From Vagococcus acidifermentans (GTDB lineage Bacteria; Bacillota; Bacilli; Lactobacillales; Vagococcaceae): DNA of 64,000 bases. The stretch is from contig NZ_NGKC01000005.1 of assembly GCF_003987655.1 (NCBI RefSeq), forward strand, positions 62,001 to 126,000, in the 5' to 3' direction. Shown here piece by piece: positions 51,763 to 64,000 of the stretch (its first letter is position 1; each line of letters starts with the position of its first letter). Under the pieces are notes generated by a model. That model was not told the origin of the DNA and made no database searches. It worked only from the letters and a program-made list of their open reading frames with translations. The position numbers and the translations under genes are program-made.

Positions 51763-51808
51763 TGAGCGGCTTCACCAGCATTGGGTCAGCAGGTGAGGCC
51801 GCTTTTAT
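51763..51808 (+). terminator. Terminator after the PTS operon
   Basis: GAGCGGCTTCACC pairs with GGTGAGGCCGCTT, then TTATCTTTTT. Confidence 0.82.
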
Positions 51809-51848
51809 CTTTTTCCATAAAAAAATTTAACTGGCCAATAAATGATGC

Positions 51849-51899
51849 TTGACATTATTTTCCAGCTGTTTTATATTACGAACATAGACAACTGTCTAT
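51849..51899 (+). promoter_or_regulatory. Promoter with operator of the ArsR-type gene
   Basis: TTGACA (51849-51854) and TATATT (51872-51877) are 17 bp apart. ATAGACA-AC-TGTCTAT (51884-51899), a perfect palindrome, covers the transcription start and lies 20 bp before the regulator gene. Confidence 0.75.
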
Positions 51900-51919
51900 A
51901 TACGAAAGGAAGAAAAACA

Positions 51920-52201
51920 ATGAATGACGAAAGGATGTCATTGGTACTAAAGGCCATGGCTGATCCGAGCAGATTGAAAATCATCAAGCTTTTGTCGCGC
52001 GGGACGATGTGTGCGTGTGAGGTACTGGGCTATTTTGAATTTACCCAGCCCACATTGTCGCATCACATGAAAGTACTGGAAAAAGCCGGCATCATCTCTG
52101 TCAGCAAACAAGGACAGTGGCACCACTATACCTTAAAAGACAATTTTGAAAGAGACCTCATGGCATCTATGGCACAATTGTTTGCGGGCGACACAAGCTA
52201 A
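51920..52201 (+). CDS. ArsR/SmtB-family repressor
   Basis: A 93-residue winged-helix repressor: MADPSRLKIIKLL, TMCACEVLGYFEFTQPTLSHHMKVLEKAG (split at the recognition helix) and GQWHHYTL. The CxC pair Cys-Ala-Cys at the start of the recognition region matches the thiol metalloid site of ArsR, so arsenite, antimonite or a heavy metal is a possible signal; a third Cys is not present. ATG 51920 has AAAGGAAG upstream; the frame is open to 51842, which overlaps the promoter. It is followed by an ABC-2 exporter in the same operon. Confidence 0.87.
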   Translation: MNDERMSLVLKAMADPSRLKIIKLLSRGTMCACEVLGYFEFTQPTLSHHMKVLEKAGIISVSKQGQWHHYTLKDNFERDLMASMAQLFAGDTS

Positions 52202-52250
52202 CTGACCAGAGCCGACCAGATGAATCTACTCATAAGGAGATAGCGACTAT

Positions 52251-53186
52251 ATGACGAATGCACTTGAAATAAAACAGTTGAAAAAAGTTTATGCAACAGG
52301 GGTGGAAGCTCTGCGCGGTATTGATTTGGCAGTCAAAGAAGGTGACTTTTATGCCCTTCTGGGACCGAATGGCGCCGGCAAATCGACCACCATCGGCATT
52401 ATTACATCGCTTGTCAATAAAACATCCGGACAGGTGAAAGTATTTGGCTATGATATCGACAAGGACTTAGAGCTGGCCAAAAAACAGATTGGACTTGTGC
52501 CGCAGGAGTTTAATTTTAATCCCTTTGAGACGGTACAGCAAATCGTAGTCAATCAGGCGGGCTATTACGGTGTTCCTCGCAAAGAAGCCTTGGTGCGCAG
52601 CGAGATATATTTGAAACAAGCAGATTTATGGGAGAAACGCCACACTCGTGCGCGTATGCTGTCCGGCGGGATGAAGCGCAGACTGATGATTGCCCGGGCG
52701 CTGATGCATAAGCCGCGGCTGCTGATACTGGACGAACCGACAGCAGGTGTCGACATCGAGCTGAGGCGGGAAATGTGGGCATTTCTAAGCGAGTTGAATG
52801 AAAGCGGCACGACCATTATTTTGACGACCCATTACTTGGAAGAAGCAGAGATGCTGTGCCGCAACATCGGCATCATCCAGTCTGGTGAATTAATCGAAAA
52901 CACCAGTATGAAGAAACTGCTGTCAAAACTGCAGTTTGAAACATTTTTGTTCGATTTGGCGCCTTATGATACAAAACCTGAGATAAAAGGCTATACAAGC
53001 TCATTTGAAGATGACATGACACTTGCTGTAGAAATCGAACGTCACCAAGGAGTCAATGAGATATTTGAGCAGTTCAGCGAGCAGGGCATAAAAGTTTTGT
53101 CCATGCGCAATAAATCCAATCGACTGGAAGAGCTATTTTTAAAAATCACAGAAGAAAAACAGCAAGCGGGGGACACACATGATTAG
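52251..53186 (+). CDS. ABC-2 type exporter ATPase
   Basis: A 311-residue ATPase of the DrrA/NodI type: Walker A GPNGAGKST, signature LSGGMKRRLMIARAL, Walker B LLILDEPTAGVDIE and H-loop THYLEEAEML, plus a C-terminal regulatory tail of about 90 residues. AAGGAG precedes the ATG. Its end overlaps the permease gene by 8 bases. The upstream ArsR-type repressor points to induction by a metal or thiol-reactive compound. Confidence 0.9.
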   Translation: MTNALEIKQLKKVYATGVEALRGIDLAVKEGDFYALLGPNGAGKSTTIGIITSLVNKTSGQVKVFGYDIDKDLELAKKQIGLVPQEFNFNPFETVQQIVVNQAGYYGVPRKEALVRSEIYLKQADLWEKRHTRARMLSGGMKRRLMIARALMHKPRLLILDEPTAGVDIELRREMWAFLSELNESGTTIILTTHYLEEAEMLCRNIGIIQSGELIENTSMKKLLSKLQFETFLFDLAPYDTKPEIKGYTSSFEDDMTLAVEIERHQGVNEIFEQFSEQGIKVLSMRNKSNRLEELFLKITEEKQQAGDTHD

Positions 53187-53949
53187 TACGTATTTTACAG
53201 CGCTAAAAAGTTTGGCGGTCAAAGAGACTAACCGTTATTTGCGGATTTGGGTACAGACGCTCGTGCCGCCAGTCATCACAACGTCATTATATTTTGTTAT
53301 TTTCGGAAAAATGATCGGTGGACGGATTGGTGACATGGGCGGTTTCTCGTACATGGAGTTTATCGTGCCGGGACTTATTATGATGTCCGCCATCACTAGC
53401 TCTTATGCCAATGTCTCTTCATCCTTTTTCTCGCAAAAGTTTCAGAAAAATATTGAGGAACTACTGGTTGCACCTGTTCCGACGCATGTTATCATTTGGG
53501 GCTTTGTGATTGGCGGGCTTGGCAGAAGTCTCCTCGTCGGGACGCTGGTCACGGTGGTGTCGCTCTTTTTTGTTCCGCTGCATGTGCACTCATGGCTGAT
53601 TGTCATCCTCACATTATTGATGACAGCTGTGTTGTTTTCTTTGGCAGGTTTAATCAATGGCGTCTTCGCTCAAACGTATGACGATGTATCTATTGTCCCG
53701 ACGTTTGTTCTGCAGCCGCTGACCTATCTCGGCGGTGTCTTTTATGCCATCTCGATGTTGCCGCCTTTCTGGCAGACGGTATCGAAAATTAATCCGATCG
53801 TGTATATGATTTCAGGTTTCCGCTATGGTTTCCTCGGGACGACAGATGTGCCGATTCAAGTTTCCGTAACGATACTTGTTTTGTTTATCACCGTGCTCTA
53901 TACAGTCTGCTGGTACCTGGTCGATACGGGGAGAGGGTTGCGGAGCTGA
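53179..53949 (+). CDS. ABC-2 type exporter permease
   Basis: A 256-residue permease with six predicted helices, the ABC-2 signature region around FVLQPLTYLGGVFYAISMLPPFWQ, and INPIVYMISGFRYGFLG near the end, matching DrrB/NodJ-type exporters of drugs or lipid-linked compounds. Translation is coupled to the ATPase through the overlap. A terminator follows. Confidence 0.9.
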   Translation: MISTYFTALKSLAVKETNRYLRIWVQTLVPPVITTSLYFVIFGKMIGGRIGDMGGFSYMEFIVPGLIMMSAITSSYANVSSSFFSQKFQKNIEELLVAPVPTHVIIWGFVIGGLGRSLLVGTLVTVVSLFFVPLHVHSWLIVILTLLMTAVLFSLAGLINGVFAQTYDDVSIVPTFVLQPLTYLGGVFYAISMLPPFWQTVSKINPIVYMISGFRYGFLGTTDVPIQVSVTILVLFITVLYTVCWYLVDTGRGLRS

Positions 53950-53991
53950 TAAGAGTCTGAAACAGAACAACAGCAACTAATCAATGAATAC

Positions 53992-54043
53992 GACAGCTTC
54001 AGCCGTTCCGAAGTGAAACAGGAACCGCTGCAGCTGTTTTTTT
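53992..54043 (+). terminator. Terminator after the ABC-2 operon
   Basis: ACAGCTTCAGC pairs imperfectly with GCTGCAGCTGT and ends in seven T. Confidence 0.75.
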
Positions 54044-54142
54044 CTGTCTGCAATTATCCGGCAGACAGATTCTCTTAGTTTCAATGTCTCTCTTTTCCTT
54101 CCTTCAAAAATGTGCTACATTGACATCTGAGGAGGAGTTATC

Positions 54143-54922
54143 ATGACTTATTACGACCAGCATTTGCATACACATCATTCGTTTGATTGTCAGGAATCGT
54201 TTGAAAATTATTTGGCGTTGTCGCCCGGGCAACTGGTGACGACCGAGCATCTTGATTTATGTAATCCAGCAGAGGACTTTGCCGACAGCATGCCGGATTA
54301 TGACGCATACACAGCTGAAATTGCTGAGTTGGAGGCTAAGCATACTATCCGGATTTTAAAAGGCATTGAGATTGGTTTTGTCAAAGAGCATTGGCCGGCG
54401 ATTGCATCTTATTTGGCCGGCAAAGATTTTGATGTGCAATTGTTGAGTGTGCATCAGAATGGCAAATATGACTATATGGACGATGTGGTCCTGACGCTTG
54501 ACCCCCAAGAGTTGATAGCAGACTATTACACGCGGATGCTCAGTGCCGTTGAAACAGCCGACAGCTGTAATATACTGACTCATTTTGATTATGGCGTCAG
54601 AAGATTGTCGCTGACTCCGGAAGCATTTCAATCATATGCCGAGCCGTATTTGATTCCATTGTTTAAAGCAGTCATTGAAAAGCAGCTGGCATTTGAGTTG
54701 AATGCCAAAAGCTTCATCACGTACGGCAATCGTCTATTGTACAATTATGCAGTGCCTTTGTATAGGTCGCTTGGCGGTAAATTGTTCACATTAGGCTCTG
54801 ATGCTCACCGTGCAGCAGACTATGAACTGGCTTTTGATGATATGAGTGAATTTTTAAAAGGATTTGGTGTGTCGCACTTGGCAACGTACCAAAAAGGCAA
54901 GTTGCAATTGGTTGCTATGTAA
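54143..54922 (+). CDS. PHP-domain phosphatase (histidinol-phosphatase-like)
   Basis: A 259-residue PHP-family metallohydrolase. Metal motifs in order: HLHTHHSFD near the start, TTEHLDL, a conserved Glu at GIEIGF, SVHQNG, THFDYG and GSDAHRAADYE. Related to HisJ histidinol phosphatases, but no other histidine genes are near, so the substrate may be another phosphoester. GAGGAGG precedes the ATG. It appears monocistronic. Confidence 0.83.
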   Translation: MTYYDQHLHTHHSFDCQESFENYLALSPGQLVTTEHLDLCNPAEDFADSMPDYDAYTAEIAELEAKHTIRILKGIEIGFVKEHWPAIASYLAGKDFDVQLLSVHQNGKYDYMDDVVLTLDPQELIADYYTRMLSAVETADSCNILTHFDYGVRRLSLTPEAFQSYAEPYLIPLFKAVIEKQLAFELNAKSFITYGNRLLYNYAVPLYRSLGGKLFTLGSDAHRAADYELAFDDMSEFLKGFGVSHLATYQKGKLQLVAM

Positions 54923-54979
54923 TTCATAAGTCAACTGCCCATCAGCAGCTAGTTGCCAATTTTAAGCAGAAAATAATAG

Positions 54980-54993
54980 TGTAACCGCTTGCT
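54980..54993 (+). promoter_or_regulatory. cre site upstream of the glycosidase genes
   Basis: TGTAACCGCTTGCT fits the CcpA consensus well. It would put the GH31 relic and the GH13 gene under catabolite repression. Confidence 0.6.
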
Positions 54994-55056
54994 GATTCGT
55001 TCGACTGTCACGTTCAATCAAATGGATTTTCTGGGTGCGACGGCACAGGAAAATGT

Positions 55057-57212
<2,156 letters not shown>

Positions 57213-57239
57213 TGTCAAAAAAATAATTGGTTGTTAGGG

Positions 57240-57268
57240 TTTACATTTTAAATGGAGTATGTTAGACT
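57240..57268 (+). promoter_or_regulatory. Promoter of the beta-glucoside operon
   Basis: TTTACA and TAGACT with a 17-bp spacer, 25 bp upstream of the antiterminator target. Confidence 0.6.
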
Positions 57269-57292
57269 GATTTCAGTTGAATAACGTTGAGT

Positions 57293-57373
57293 AGGCTGGT
57301 CATTGCATAATTAGCAAGCTAAACCTATCTAAAAAGAGCGTCTTTACGCTTATTTTTGGATGGGTTTTTTTTG
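57293..57373 (+). promoter_or_regulatory. Ribonucleic antiterminator (RAT) overlapping a terminator
   Basis: The RAT (57293-57325) begins AGGCTGGTCATTGC and ends AGCAAGCTAAACC, close to the BglG/LicT target consensus. Its last bases, AAACCTATC, also form the 5' arm of a terminator whose 3' arm is GATGGGTTTTTTTT (to 57373), with an inner AGCG/CGCT hairpin. LicT binding to the RAT would prevent the terminator, so the operon is on only when beta-glucosides are present. Confidence 0.85.
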
Positions 57374-57393
57374 TTGCAGAAAGGGGGATGTGC

Positions 57394-58233
57394 ATGAAAA
57401 TATACCGAATACTAAACAATAATGCTGTCATTATTTTAGATGAGAATAAAGAAGAAAGAATTGTTTGTGGACCAGGTCTAGCTTACGGCAAACGAAAAGG
57501 GGATGAGATTGACAAAAAAAAGATAAACAAAAAGTTTGTTGTTCAAAACAATCAGACGAATCTGCGGCTGCAGCAGCTGATTGAAGATATTCCAATCAAA
57601 AATATCGAAGTAGCCGACGACATCATCAGATACGCCAAACTAAAACTGGGAAAGAAAATCAGCGACAGCTTGATTATTTCGCTGAGCGACCACATTCATT
57701 CGTCGCTGATACGGTTTAAAGAAGGCATTAGTTTGAAAAATGCGCTTTTGTGGGATATCAAGCGTTTCTACAAAGATGAATTCGAAATCGGTGTCGAGGC
57801 GCTAAACATCATCGAAAAGAATTTTCACGTCAAACTGCCGATAGACGAAGCCGCATTCATCGCCACCCACGTCGTCAGTGCCGAAACAGAAGTGGAAATG
57901 GCTGATATTAATGAAGTAACGAAATTGATGCAAGAGATTTTAGACATCGTGACATACTTTTTCAAAGTTTCCCTGAATCCTGAGAGTGTCTATTATTACC
58001 GGTTTGTGACCCATTTGAAATTTTTTGCCCAGCGGGTCATTTCAGGTAAACAGTATCACGACGATGACAGTGATTTGCTGGCGATTTTAAAAAAGAAGTA
58101 TCACAATTCATTCGAATGTGTTGCCCTTATTGATGAATTTATTGAAAAAAATTACCATTACCGTCTGTCAGATGAAGAACAGTCATATTTAACGATTCAC
58201 ATCGAACGATTGATTTATAAAGAAGAACATTAA
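57394..58233 (+). CDS. BglG/LicT-family transcription antiterminator
   Basis: A 279-residue RNA-binding regulator: CAT domain (about 1-58, KIYRILNNNAVIILDENKEE), PRD1 (about 65-170) with SLSDHIHSSLIRF, and PRD2 (about 175-279) with the C-terminal YLTIHIERL. The PTS phosphorylates PRD histidines to link activity to sugar supply. ATG 57394 is preferred over an ATG two codons earlier by the AAAGGGGG spacing. Its RNA target lies directly upstream, so it is autoregulated. Confidence 0.93.
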   Translation: MKIYRILNNNAVIILDENKEERIVCGPGLAYGKRKGDEIDKKKINKKFVVQNNQTNLRLQQLIEDIPIKNIEVADDIIRYAKLKLGKKISDSLIISLSDHIHSSLIRFKEGISLKNALLWDIKRFYKDEFEIGVEALNIIEKNFHVKLPIDEAAFIATHVVSAETEVEMADINEVTKLMQEILDIVTYFFKVSLNPESVYYYRFVTHLKFFAQRVISGKQYHDDDSDLLAILKKKYHNSFECVALIDEFIEKNYHYRLSDEEQSYLTIHIERLIYKEEH

Positions 58234-58254
58234 GATACCAAGGGGGATTGACCT

Positions 58255-61571
<3,317 letters not shown>

Positions 61572-61583
61572 GGGAGAAGTTAT

Positions 61584-62432
61584 ATGAAAAAGTTGTTGAA
61601 ATTGTTGGGTGTGGGGTTATTGTCGTTGACACTGCTTGCAGGATGCGGAAACTCCGCTGGCGGGAGTACGGCAGGCACAAGTGAAACGAAGAGCACGGAA
61701 ACAGCCAAGACCGAAGATGTCACACTTTACATCACGCGTCACGGCAAAACCATGCTGAATACAGTCGACCGTTCCCAAGGCTGGATTGATTCGCCGTTGA
61801 CACCTGCCGGTATAGAAGTGGCTGAGGCATTAGGGAAAGGTTTGGACGGTCTGAAGTTTGACGCAGCCTACTCCAGCGACAGCGGCCGCGCCATTGAAAC
61901 AGCAACACTGGTCCTTGAGAACAACGGGCAAAAAGAGCTGGTAGACTCGTTGGTTACCAATAAAAACATCAGGGAACTGAACTTCGGCACGTTCGAAGGC
62001 ATGATGAATGAAGAAATGTGGGCTGCTATTGCAGAAGTACAAGGAAAAACTATGGAAGAATATATGGCTGAGATGCAAAAAAGTGGCATGAAAGGTGGCC
62101 TGATTAGCGCAGCAAATTCTTTAGCAAAGCTGGATAAAGAAAAAGTTGAAGAAGGCGTCAACTGGCCGGCGGAAGATTATGACACATATATCGCCCGGAC
62201 AACAAAAGGCATAGATGAAATTGTCAAAGATGCACAGTCGAAAAATGCAAAAAATGTGCTGGTTGTCTCCCACGGCATGACGATTGCCGCATTTTTAAGC
62301 CATATCGATCCTGATGTTGAAATAGGAATGGGTCTTGAAAATGCCAGTGTGTCAAAAGTCACATTTAGTGATGGCAAATACAGCATTGAATCTGTTAATG
62401 ACATGAGTTATGTGGAGAAAGGTCAGGAATAA
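61584..62432 (+). CDS. Secreted histidine-phosphatase lipoprotein
   Basis: A 282-residue lipoprotein: lipobox LAGC (lipidated Cys21), a Ser/Thr/Gly linker, then a histidine phosphatase domain with ITRHGKT (catalytic His), RAIETA, RELNFGTFEG with the proton-donor Glu, and VVSHGMTIAAFL. It would remove phosphate outside the membrane. It starts 12 bp after the GH1 gene with GGGGAGAAG, so it belongs to the beta-glucoside operon, an unusual partner that suggests dephosphorylation of an external substrate before uptake. Confidence 0.85.
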   Translation: MKKLLKLLGVGLLSLTLLAGCGNSAGGSTAGTSETKSTETAKTEDVTLYITRHGKTMLNTVDRSQGWIDSPLTPAGIEVAEALGKGLDGLKFDAAYSSDSGRAIETATLVLENNGQKELVDSLVTNKNIRELNFGTFEGMMNEEMWAAIAEVQGKTMEEYMAEMQKSGMKGGLISAANSLAKLDKEKVEEGVNWPAEDYDTYIARTTKGIDEIVKDAQSKNAKNVLVVSHGMTIAAFLSHIDPDVEIGMGLENASVSKVTFSDGKYSIESVNDMSYVEKGQE

Positions 62433-62468
62433 TCGAGCTTAGTGCGCTGAGCCGTTTTTGTCAGCAAG

Positions 62469-62507
62469 AATGTCAGGCGGGATAATATCCTTGCCTGACA
62501 TTTTTTT
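62469..62507 (+). terminator. Terminator of the beta-glucoside operon
   Basis: AATGTCAGGC / GCCTGACATT with a 14-base loop and seven T. Confidence 0.9.
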
Positions 62508-62542
62508 GCTATGCAGATTTTTCCTATCCATAGGCACACTTG

Positions 62543-62580
62543 TGTAAGCGCTTGAAACGGATGAGGATAAGGAGTATAGT
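62543..62580 (+). promoter_or_regulatory. preT: preT promoter overlapped by a cre site
   Basis: TTGAAA (62552-62557) and TATAGT (62575-62580) are 17 bp apart. TGTAAGCGCTTGAA (62543-62556), a strong cre match, covers the -35, so CcpA should repress the genes when preferred sugar is available. Confidence 0.72.
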
Positions 62581-62733
62581 GATGATATACTGGCAATTGG
62601 ATGGTTGGAAAAAGATTTCTAGTTGATGAAAAGAAAAAAGTCTGACGCTGCATCTTCATGTGAAGTTGTGAACAATTAGTGATGCGATAAGAAACAATCG
62701 GTTAACAATTTGACGCAGAAAGGATGTCGAGCG

Positions 62734-63963
62734 ATGAATCAAAAATATTTAAACGAGGCAGAAACAGCATATACCATACAAACGGTCATGGAAGAAGCAC
62801 AAAGATGCCTGCTCTGTCTTGATGCACCGTGCTCGGAAGCGTGTCCCGCGAAAACCGACCCCGGCAAATTTATTCGAAGCGTGCGCTTCCGAAATTTTAA
62901 AGGGGCAGCGGAAACGATTCGTGAAAACAATGCGCTGGGAGCTGTCTGTGCAAGAGTGTGTCCCACAGAAAAATACTGTCAGTTAGGATGCAAGAGAAGC
63001 GGTATAGACGAGCCGATTAATATCGGCGGGATTCAACAGTTTGTGACTGACTTTGAACAAAAAGCCAACATGACGATTTTGGAACAAGGAAAGAAAAATG
63101 GTAAAAAAGTGGCAATTGTCGGCAGCGGTCCTTCCGGTTTGCAAGCGGCAGCTTCTCTGCTGCAATTAGGTTATGATGTCCATATCTATGAAAAGCAAGC
63201 CGAAGCAGGCGGATATCTTAAATATGGTATTCCGGAATATCGTCTGCCAAACGCGATTGTTGATTATGAAATCGAAAGAATCACGGCTTTGGGCGCCGAC
63301 ATCACATGCGGTGTAACGATAGGAAAAGATATGCCGCTGGACGAATTGAAAGAGATATATGATGCGGTTTTAATTGCCATAGGAGCAGGGGCAGGCAAAG
63401 TGCTGCCGCTTTTTGAAAACAACCCGCTCGTTGAAACAGCAGTCGAATTTTTAGCCGATGTCAAGATGAAGCGGGGGAACATTCAGTTGCCTGAAAATGT
63501 GCTGGTCATCGGCGGCGGAGATGTCGCGATGGACGTCGCCACGACACTGAAATTGCTGAATGTGCCGAACGTGACGGATATCGTCTATGAAGAATTTTCC
63601 GAGTTTCTCGCGTCCAAAAAAGAGCTGGCAGGAGCTCAGGAACAAGGTGTCACCATTATTGACGGTTACGTCCCGGAAGAGGTTTCGGGTAATCAAGTCA
63701 CCTTTAGGCACCGGAAAATCGACAGTCAGATAGTTATTAAAGCCGATAAAATCATTCTGGCGGTCGGACAGATTGTCAGGGACGATAACTTGGGGATAGA
63801 AATCATTCATAACGAGACGGCATTTGCCGGGTATCAGTCGCCGGATGAAAAAATATTTGTGACAGGCGATATTGTTCAAGGGGATAAAACAGTTGTTTGG
63901 GCAGTTCAAAAAGGCAAAGAAGCCGCTCAGGCAATCCATCATGCGTTGGGAGGCGACAAGTAA
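62734..63963 (+). CDS. preT: NAD(P)-dependent dihydropyrimidine dehydrogenase subunit PreT
   Basis: A 409-residue flavoprotein related to the GltD small subunit. The N-terminal ferredoxin-like region has two cysteine clusters (CLLCLDAPCSEACPA and CARVCPTEKYCQLGC) for [4Fe-4S] centres, followed by an FAD motif GSGPSGLQAA and an NAD(P) motif VIGGGDVAMDVA. PreT passes electrons from NADH to PreA for reduction of uracil or thymine. ATG 62734 follows AAAGGATG; an upstream ACG/ATG reading back to 62710 has no site. The stop overlaps the preA start by one base. Confidence 0.9.
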   Translation: MNQKYLNEAETAYTIQTVMEEAQRCLLCLDAPCSEACPAKTDPGKFIRSVRFRNFKGAAETIRENNALGAVCARVCPTEKYCQLGCKRSGIDEPINIGGIQQFVTDFEQKANMTILEQGKKNGKKVAIVGSGPSGLQAAASLLQLGYDVHIYEKQAEAGGYLKYGIPEYRLPNAIVDYEIERITALGADITCGVTIGKDMPLDELKEIYDAVLIAIGAGAGKVLPLFENNPLVETAVEFLADVKMKRGNIQLPENVLVIGGGDVAMDVATTLKLLNVPNVTDIVYEEFSEFLASKKELAGAQEQGVTIIDGYVPEEVSGNQVTFRHRKIDSQIVIKADKIILAVGQIVRDDNLGIEIIHNETAFAGYQSPDEKIFVTGDIVQGDKTVVWAVQKGKEAAQAIHHALGGDK

Positions 63964-64000
63964 TGATAAAAAAAGATTTGTCCGTGACGTTTTTAGGTGT
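63963..64000 (+). CDS. preA: Dihydropyrimidine dehydrogenase subunit PreA (start only)
   Basis: Twelve codons (MIKKDLSVTFLG) are present before the window ends. The beginning KDLSV(x)F(x)G is the usual start of PreA, which holds the FMN barrel that reduces pyrimidines. The TAATG overlap with preT means coupled translation. Identification rests mostly on the partner gene. Confidence 0.7.
   Translation, partial: MIKKDLSVTFLG

Overview
The window comes from a low-to-mid GC Gram-positive bacterium of the order Lactobacillales. Evidence is the WalRK-YycHIJ operon, Spx and MecA, DUF2187/DUF1149/YkyA proteins, AGGAGG-type ribosome sites, cre sites and many PTS genes. A Carnobacteriaceae member is likely: the pheromone at 32.9 kb closely resembles the Carnobacterium CS and Enterococcus EntF peptides, and the base composition would suit Trichococcus. 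That placement is inference. I saw no rRNA, tRNA, CRISPR or prophage.

Layout. 0-5.1 kb: end of zwf, a DUF2187 gene, nagA, and a fused ABC exporter with its TetR regulator and two operators. 5.2-10.8 kb: the walRKHIJ cell-wall signalling operon. 11-17.2 kb: oppABCDF oligopeptide uptake. 17.2-20.8 kb: a cluster of DnaA boxes, an intact ISL3-family element, a probable structured RNA whose terminator the element has entered, and a membrane-anchored nuclease operon. 21-27.3 kb: a two-gene FtsX-type ABC system, then NfeD and flotillin. 27.3-35.7 kb: an AT-rich accessory island. 35.9-43.4 kb: FUSC-type exporters, YkyA, an oxidoreductase, peptidoglycan hydrolases and a phosphatase. 43.5-46.5 kb: spx, mecA and two decayed carbohydrate genes. 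46.7-64 kb: a MetE-like protein, a cyclase, PTS operons, an ArsR-controlled ABC-2 exporter, GH31 (broken), GH13 and GH1 glycosidases, an antiterminator with its RNA target, and preT/preA.

The most interesting part is the island. A class IIa-bacteriocin-type induction peptide (double-glycine leader, C-terminus CVFSLFKKC), an HPK10 histidine kinase, a LytTR response regulator and a CPBP membrane protease form a quorum-sensing module. Four promoters in the island share one architecture: two 10-bp direct repeats 22 bp apart, then exactly 29 bp to a -10 hexamer. They drive the pheromone gene, two lone immunity-type genes and one operon of small unknown proteins and an immunity-type gene. I found no recognisable bacteriocin structural gene and no C39-peptidase exporter here. 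The locus therefore looks like an immunity-only or eavesdropping derivative of a bacteriocin regulon, with the CPBP gene possibly switched by a T10 tract.

Around the island there is much decay: NUDIX, IS256-like, EIIC, DUF7916-like and GH31 relics. The metabolic genes point to a beta-glucoside, alpha-glucan and amino-sugar user under CcpA control.
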